Part shown: positions 57,400 through 64,000 of the stretch, piece after piece | How the letters are laid out: each line of letters begins with the position of its first letter | How positions within the stretch are numbered: the stretch's first letter is position 1 | Source: Rhabdophis nuchalis | Lineage: Eukaryota > Chordata > Lepidosauria > Squamata > Natricidae | Direction of reading: 5' to 3' | Assembly: GCA_039707465.1 (NCBI GenBank) | Contig: CM077647.1 | Coordinates: 42,469,110-42,533,109, forward strand | Length of the DNA: 64,000 nt | Program-made: the position numbers and the translations under genes | Notes under the pieces: model-generated | Database searches by the model: none | Told to the model about the DNA's origin: nothing | What the model saw: the letters and a program-made list of their open reading frames with translations, nothing else

Positions 57400-60300
57400 T
57401 TAAAGTGTTTTTTTTAATTCATGTTAGTTGCCAAAAGTTGCAACTATTTAATATGCCCCAGGTTTTAAGTATATGCTGCATTCATTTTCAATAAATTAAT
57501 CATGCACTGAGGTCAGGCCTATTTTTAGAACAAACCCTTTGAATTAATCCATAAATATGATTCAATCAAATTATAGCCTTATAATAGTTACAAAAACAAG
57601 GATGCTCTGTATGCATTTTTAATACTTAGGTTAGAATAGCTACTTTCCTTATTAAAGATTTTTTATTTTACAGTTTATGGATTCTTTTTTTTCTTCCCTC
57701 CCTGTGACTGTGTAAGTTTTTCTTGCTAATGAAATCTTTGGTCTTTCTTTACCAATTTAATAATTTATTAAAATTATAGAATCAATCATTTTGCAAAATT
57801 GAAGGCCTTCATAATGAAATCTAATGTGTGTTCCGAATAATATATAGTGTCACTAAAGGCAAGAGAGACGATAAAAGTAAGATAATTTTAATAGAATTTT
57901 AAATAATTGAACATAAACACATTTTTATGAAAAAAAATGATTTATACTGGCAATAGATTATAACTTTATTCTCCTTGAAAAATAGAGAAATTAGTTTTCT
58001 GAAATACGTAATAGAAGAGACATACACTTTTTTTCATTTCAGTGAAAAAAATTACGTGTTAAGACAAACCCAAATGAATACAAAGTATTTATTTTTGCTT
58101 CAAATCTTGCAGATTATATCAATATCTTATATAAATTGTGCTAGGGAAAGTGGATATTAATGAATGGTTTACTCAGAAACAGTAGAATAAATGATTGCAA
58201 CGTGGACCAAGATTGTTCTCCCTTACTCTAAACAAGCCTCCAACTTTTGAGAATAGTGGTGGTGTGGAAAGGAATAAATCACTTAATACATTACCTTGTT
58301 CTGTAAATCAAAGCATATGTGTAAAGACATTTTAACAGCATTTTTAAAAAGATAATAAAAGTGCCTTTGCATTAAATATGAATATTTTTTCTGTTTTTGT
58401 GTACTGTGAAAATCATTCATCATGTACCATCAATACAAAAATCTAGTGATTATTTTTTAAAAAAAAGCAAATAAACATTTAATATTCCTTTGGATCTTGG
58501 AATATCTTTTACTAGCTGCCACTTACTTAGCCCATGGAAGCTTTATATCTGATTGACTCTGATTTGTTCTTTGGCAGACAGGTCATTCATCTATGCAAGC
58601 TCATGAACACCAGTTTACACAGATTTAAAATGTGTTTTTGATTCACTTGTTGGAGTTGAAAGCCAAACATTTTCTTTTTTCAGCAACCGTACAGCCCCAC
58701 AGTCAAAAGCATTCGTAATTATGGGGAAAAAAGGAGAATACAGCCACAGATCTGCCTTTTCTACATGGATTTACCATGTACACACACATATAATGTGGGA
58801 CTTTGATCCATACCTGTTCCCATTATTTTGCTCTATGTGGCTCCCAACACTTTACAGACAAAACTATTCCCACTTTCAGGGATGAAAATGTGAGGGATGA
58901 GAAGAAGAAGAAAAGCTCTAGAATTGTTGTAGTGGTTAAAATCACCAAGCAAGACACTGGAATGCTATGAATATTTAGGCACAAAGCAATCTGTGTAACT
59001 TTTAACCCTCTCTCGGCAGGTAAAGGCAAACCACTTCCAAAAATGTTGCCAATAAAACTATAGGAACTAGTCCAGATAATTGCCAGGAGTTAAGATGATT
59101 CAAAGGTGTCTACACTAACATAAACCTAAAAATAAATAAAACAATGACTGCATCTTCATATTAGGTGACTTTGGGCCAGTCACTCTTTCTCAGCCCAATC
59201 CATGTCATAGGAGAATACACTACATATTGTTTTTTTTAAATAAACAATATGTAGTGTAGCACAGTGTAGCATGGCATGGCATGGAATGACATAGCATATA
59301 TTTTATATGGGGTGGAATAAAAATCTAATAATAATAGTAATATTGACAGAAGGCAAGTGACAGTTTTAAGTGCCTTACATTAAAAATGATTCACATCAAC
59401 CCATGACACATTTAAGAGTCTTCATCTGAATATAAACTTAAAAGTTTGAAGGTATCTGGAAACTACTCTTAGTTCTGACAATAAGCCTGGCACCACTATA
59501 TTTTGTACATCACAATCTGATTGATTAAGTACCATCAAGTTATTTTCAACTAATACATAGATTTTCTCATTTCTATCTATCTCTAAACTGCTTATCCAAG
59601 TCTCACATTGGTACACTGATTATCACCATAACTGGTTTATATATTGTTTTGCTTCCATTACTGAATTTAGTTTTTCCAGAGGAATTGCATGATACATCCT
59701 CAAATCATTTCTCCCTGTCCTTTGGAAGCAACTGCAAAAATGAATATATTTTAAATGTAGACAGGTCACAGATTTTTTCTGTATCATAAGACCTGTTGCG
59801 ACTTTTTCTTGATACAGAAGAAGCTGCTGTAGGTGTTAACATTTTAATTGTTTGTGTTCAATCATTTAACCAGAATTGAAAAATTGCTTAATTGCTTAAT
59901 TGCTAGCTTCTTGCTTACAATATTGGAGTATTCATTTCTTGATAAATACATGCATAACTTGCAAGAAGGAAATTATATTTAAAAATTGCTATGGTCTTCT
60001 GTGGATTCTTTTTTTCTTTGCATCATCTTATACGATATAGTTTTTAGTCCCAAGATTATGCAATATGATTTTTCTATTTACTTTTTTATTTGAAATGTGG
60101 AGCATTTTTTTCTGTGTCCAGTGGAAAAATGATAAGTCCCACATCTCCTGTATTAAGTTCTGGTATTTAAATTATTTGGAGATAGAAGAAGAGGGATATT
60201 TTAGTGCAAACATGCAATATTGATACTTTGCTGTCCATTGATATAAACCTGCCATCAAAATTTAGTTGACAACAAGCACTTCCTTAACCATTAGTTCTAA

Positions 60301-60995
60301 TTCTAAGCATTTTCTCAGTACAATTGTTTTCTATATGCAATAGTGCTTGGAGCTTTCATCTCATGAGATAATTTCATTTTGTGAAATTCTATTTTCCAGG
60401 CTCAGTGAAAACCAGGTAAGTGAATTATTTAGAAGGAGCAACGCTCTGTGTCTGCATTTTTGCTGCATTCTCTCCTTGTTAGTGTAGTTTAGTTTATTGT
60501 GTTGAATATCATAATGAGCATCATGGTTTTCTTGATCACATGGCGTAAAGGATCTAAGATGTAGCAAACAGCAATGAGTAATTTATTTTATTAATTTTTG
60601 CTTTTGTCTAGAGAAAGTTAATTATTAATTTCCAAATGATTATGTCATGTGATTTAATGTGCACCTAAACTATGTTATAATTGTATTTTTGCAAATCAGG
60701 CTTTTTATCCATCTAAATGAAATACCCAGATCCGATTGCTAAGATCTATGATATCACTAAATCAGTGTCAGATTGAGAATACTAAATTAATCCTTAAAGA
60801 CTAACCCATAAGCTTCTATGGATTGCTTCCAGTTTCACCTTCTCCCTGCCAGTTTAATTTCTATAGAACATATGGTGCCCTGTTTGCTTAATTTAGACTC
60901 AGTGGAGGCTTGCACTTCACATTAACCGTTTTCTTCAGCGGTAAGGGATTGCAGTAACAAGATGATCTGAATTATCTTCCTCTGAAAATGTTTTT

Positions 60996-61045
<50 letters not shown>

Positions 61046-61300
61046 ACACTTTCTGTACTTCTGCTTTAATTTTAATATATAAAATATTGAAATAGTAAGG
61101 AAAGTGATCGGCCACTAGTTTTTTGTGACAAAAAGTTGGGCAGGTACAACAGCTCCCCCCCCAAAAGTCCAATGGAAGGGTATTGTAACTTACAACACAG
61201 ACAAAAACTTTTTCAAGATGTTGCCAAGCTGTTTTTATAAGACTTTGATGAGCCTAATATGTAGGAACATTACAAGTATACTATAGTGTGGATCAGCCCA
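57400..61300. other. AT-rich intergenic DNA with minor repeat debris
   Basis: No exon recognised. It holds SINE scraps at about 59017-59085 and 59165-59210, a perfect 16-bp hairpin at 59217-59257 (ACACTACATATTGTTT and its complement), and a CA repeat at 60998-61046. Confidence 0.5.
60998..61046. repeat. CA dinucleotide repeat
   Basis: About 20 CA units with one GA interruption. Confidence 0.95.
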
Positions 61301-61305
61301 GGGTC

Positions 61306-61545
61306 TGAGCAATAATAATAGCACTTAAACATATACCACTTCACAGTGCTTTTACAGTCCTCTGTTTACAGAATGAGCATATTGCCCTCATCAATCTGGG
61401 TCCTCATTTTACTGACCTCGGAAGGATGGAAGGCGAGTCAACCTTGAGCCTGGTGAGATTTGATCTGCTAAATTGCAGTCAGCTGGTAATCAGCAGAAGT
61501 AGTCTGCAATAGTGTACTCTAACCACTGCACCACCATGTCTCTGA
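61306..61545 (-). mobile_element. tRNA-derived SINE copy
   Basis: AATAATAGCACTTAAACATA through ACTCTAACCACTGCACCACC, the same family as 24790-25035, with CTCATTTTACTGACCTCGGA and GGATGGAAGG in the body. Confidence 0.72.
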
Positions 61546-61549
61546 GAAT

Positions 61550-64000
61550 AGGTTATTGTCTCTAGCACAGTCAGAATGTCTCCTGTACCAATCTGAGAAC
61601 ATTTATTCTGAGCCTAAGTGCTACTTGGGAGGTAGGACTAAGGACCGGATGCTGTAGAATTTTCATCTTCTGTGGTGGAAGATATATGTCTCTCGGAGTC
61701 CTATTCTCTACAGAAATTAATTCTGTAATATTCCCAGCTTCCTATCCCATTAGATTTCCATCAAGCTTCTTATTTTCTCATGAAATTCAAGCTGAGATAT
61801 TCACTGGTTCTTCCTGAAACAGCTGCACTACTGCTGGTCATAAAACAGCACCTGGGTAAAAACGTTAAGGCTCGTTTCTCCACCAATTTGTGAAGGTCTC
61901 CTGGAGAGAAAGGCACTGTGATATTGCAAAAATGACAGAGTGTATTATCTTGCTAACTTTCCAGTGTAATGCACTCCAGTGTCTATTACTGCTTTATATC
62001 AATGTGGTGCATGAAGGCTGAGGGAATTTCCTGGCTCTCTTTATTCCTTTTTTGTACCTGAATCCTCTTACCTTCTTCTGTCCTTAGACAAAGTCAAAAA
62101 CATACTTGCACTCATTTTCCAAGACAACAATTTTTACCCACTCCTTAGATAAGGAGTATGGAAAGATAGGGCAACTGCAGGATGAAAGGGTCAATAGCAA
62201 GATGTATAAAAAGGGGCAGGGACTCAGTCATGTACTCGTAGATATTATCTTGCCTTTTTTGACCCTCCCTCTATGACTGTCCATAGGTCCTTGAATATTT
62301 TTCTTTCCCTATCAAGGGTTGTACTCCTTCAGGTAAATGATTAAAGTCTGCTGATAATCAAAGTATGTCAGCAACAGGCATAACACAGAACAAGAAGATA
62401 AGAGTTATATTTTTCTCTCTGTTATTTTCATTTTTAGCTCTTGTTTTTCTTGCTCCAATTAAACTGATTTCTGGCACAGGGGATGGAAATTAAGCTGATA
62501 ACGTGCCTAGCAACACTGCTTGTAGCTTTATCAAAGGTATTTAAAAAAGGTGTTTTTTTTAAAAAAAACACATATAATTTTTTTAACACATTAGTATGAA
62601 AGAGCTTATTCCCTTACTATAACATAAGTTCAGCAATATAACACTTTTTGTTTGACTATGTCTCTGAATTAAAACTTCTCAGTCTTAAATTGGTAACTCC
62701 ATGGAAATTAATTCAAACTGTTAACATTTACATTAAGCCTTGTTTATCCATACTTCTGACTTATCTCTGTTTAAGATTTAAAAATAAATACAAAATAAGT
62801 ATGTATAGACTGGGAAATGCATCAGTTGGCATTTTTGGGAAGTCTTAGTGGTTGCTTCATATGCTATAATAGAATGTATCCATTTGTCTTCAACACATTC
62901 TAAAGTTATTCCATCCTTAGAGCGGTTAATCTAAAAAGTAGATTAAACTATTTATACCTGGTATCAGAAATGAACAAGATATACTGTAAACAGATTCATC
63001 ATATTTGCATTCATATGATCTTCCTGCTTTTGCCCATGTGTATAAAATTGTGGCATGCACAGAAAAGGGACAGGACCTGCATTGCAACATCACAATACTG
63101 CTTTCATCAGCCTAACTCTCCTTCAAGCATTTATATAGACACAGAGGCCATTCATCCTTCACTTTCATCGGGAGAAGAAAATGTGCAGAGTGCTGAATTC
63201 AATCAAAGGTTCCTTAGAAATGTGCCCATTTAAGGAATGCCAAGAATCAAGCAAGAATGATTTGCATGATTGATTCATTTCTGAAACAAGAATTAAATAT
63301 TCTCCTTTTGTTTCAGGATGGCTCAGTCCCTTAGCTGAAATTTAATTAGGAATTCATTCCAAGTAGCTTTCTAATTTATCATAAGCTCAAAAGTCTCTTG
63401 TCCACATTGCTTCTCCATTGGTTTTCTATAAAGCTCTGTAAGTAATTACTAGTCTTAATGGATAGTCACTTTATGCTGAGAGAGAAGAGATTAAGAATTA
63501 TTTATAAAAGTTACAGTAGCTGCGAAAACTGACTGGTTTGTAACCTTGATATTTCATGATATCATCAAAAAAATTACAAAAGTATATCAATCAGGAAAGA
63601 GTCTGAAAAATGGCCACAGGAAGCATAAATCTAGATTTGTGGGTTGTAGCACTCTCCTGTGTAATATTATCTATTGAAATTTTCTATAAATCTGCTTCTG
63701 ATTCATCCACTTCACATGTCAATTTATTGCATATGTATAAGTCTTCAACTTCCAGATAAATATGGGCATTTTTTTCAAAAATAAAGGAGAGGAATAGAAA
63801 AATATCAGAAGCTTTCAATTTGTAATTTGTTTGGAGGTGATATTTTCAGGCAAGTCTATGAACTGCTTGGATAACTGCTATGGTCATGTGATTATATGGG
63901 AAGACTGAAAACACATATTATGTTTATTTTGCACTCATACGAATATTGTTTACATGCAAATTGCATTATATGGCTTATGTATAAACTTTAGCTTGGAATC
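61550..64000. other. Unique AT-rich DNA with one weak candidate exon
   Basis: No firm feature. At 62483-62536 an 18-codon frame MEIKLITCLATLLVALSK looks like a signal peptide. It is preceded by a possible acceptor (GGCACAG, 62479) and ends exactly at a GT (62537). No downstream exon was recognised. Confidence 0.3.

Noticed and set aside
59217..59257. Rho-independent terminator
   Set aside because: The hairpin is AT-rich, lacks GC stem and is in vertebrate DNA; it is just a perfect inverted repeat.
62483..62536. Venom-type toxin first exon
   Set aside because: A signal-peptide-like stretch alone is not evidence for a toxin. It matches no toxin family leader that I recognise and no mature-peptide exon follows.

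Overview
The window is animal (vertebrate) DNA, and the repeats point to a squamate reptile, possibly a snake: L2-, CR1- and L1-type LINEs, DIRS-type retrotransposons, tRNA- and 5S-derived SINEs, many hAT-like MITEs and GATA/TATC microsatellites in an AT-rich background. I cannot name the species. There is no prokaryotic content and no operon structure.

The one cellular gene I can recognise with confidence is TMEM106B on the + strand. Its seven coding exons lie between 33697 and 38395, all with GT-AG introns, and encode a 271-residue type II lysosomal membrane glycoprotein. A CpG-rich stretch at about 22.9-23.64 kb, some 10 kb upstream, is the likely promoter and non-coding first exon. If so, intron 1 carries a 5.8-kb DIRS retrotransposon (26.3-32.2 kb). 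Intron 5 contains a small U2 snRNA fragment.

Layout: 0-3.4 kb, LINE debris and a family of tRNA-promoter plus hammerhead-ribozyme repeats beside TATC microsatellites; 3.5-7.1 kb, an L2-type LINE (minus); 7.8-9.4 kb, MITEs; 10.85-13.43 kb, a second L2 lacking its endonuclease; 13.58-16.16 kb, a young 5'-truncated L1 flanked by a 149-bp direct repeat; 17.6 kb, a SINE; 18.23-21.15 kb, a MITE whose left half is amplified into about 31 tandem 87-bp units; 22.9-38.4 kb, the TMEM106B locus; 38.4-44.2 kb, 3'UTR/downstream AT-rich DNA with further ribozyme-type repeats at 43.2-43.8 kb; 44.9-56.8 kb, a decayed DIRS element carrying a nested CR1, itself carrying a nested ORF1-only L1; 56.8-64 kb, AT-rich DNA with SINE copies and no convincing gene.

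The most unusual content is the repeat family at 2.0-2.9, 25.75 and 43.2-43.6 kb. One unit of about 333 bp joins a Pol III-type internal promoter (A and B boxes) directly to a hammerhead ribozyme core. Copies are arranged head-to-head, the two arms at 2 kb are circular permutations of one another, and one short copy has a perfect 15-bp target-site duplication. Together these suggest a vertebrate retrozyme-like or Penelope-related non-autonomous retroelement that uses a self-cleaving, possibly circular RNA.
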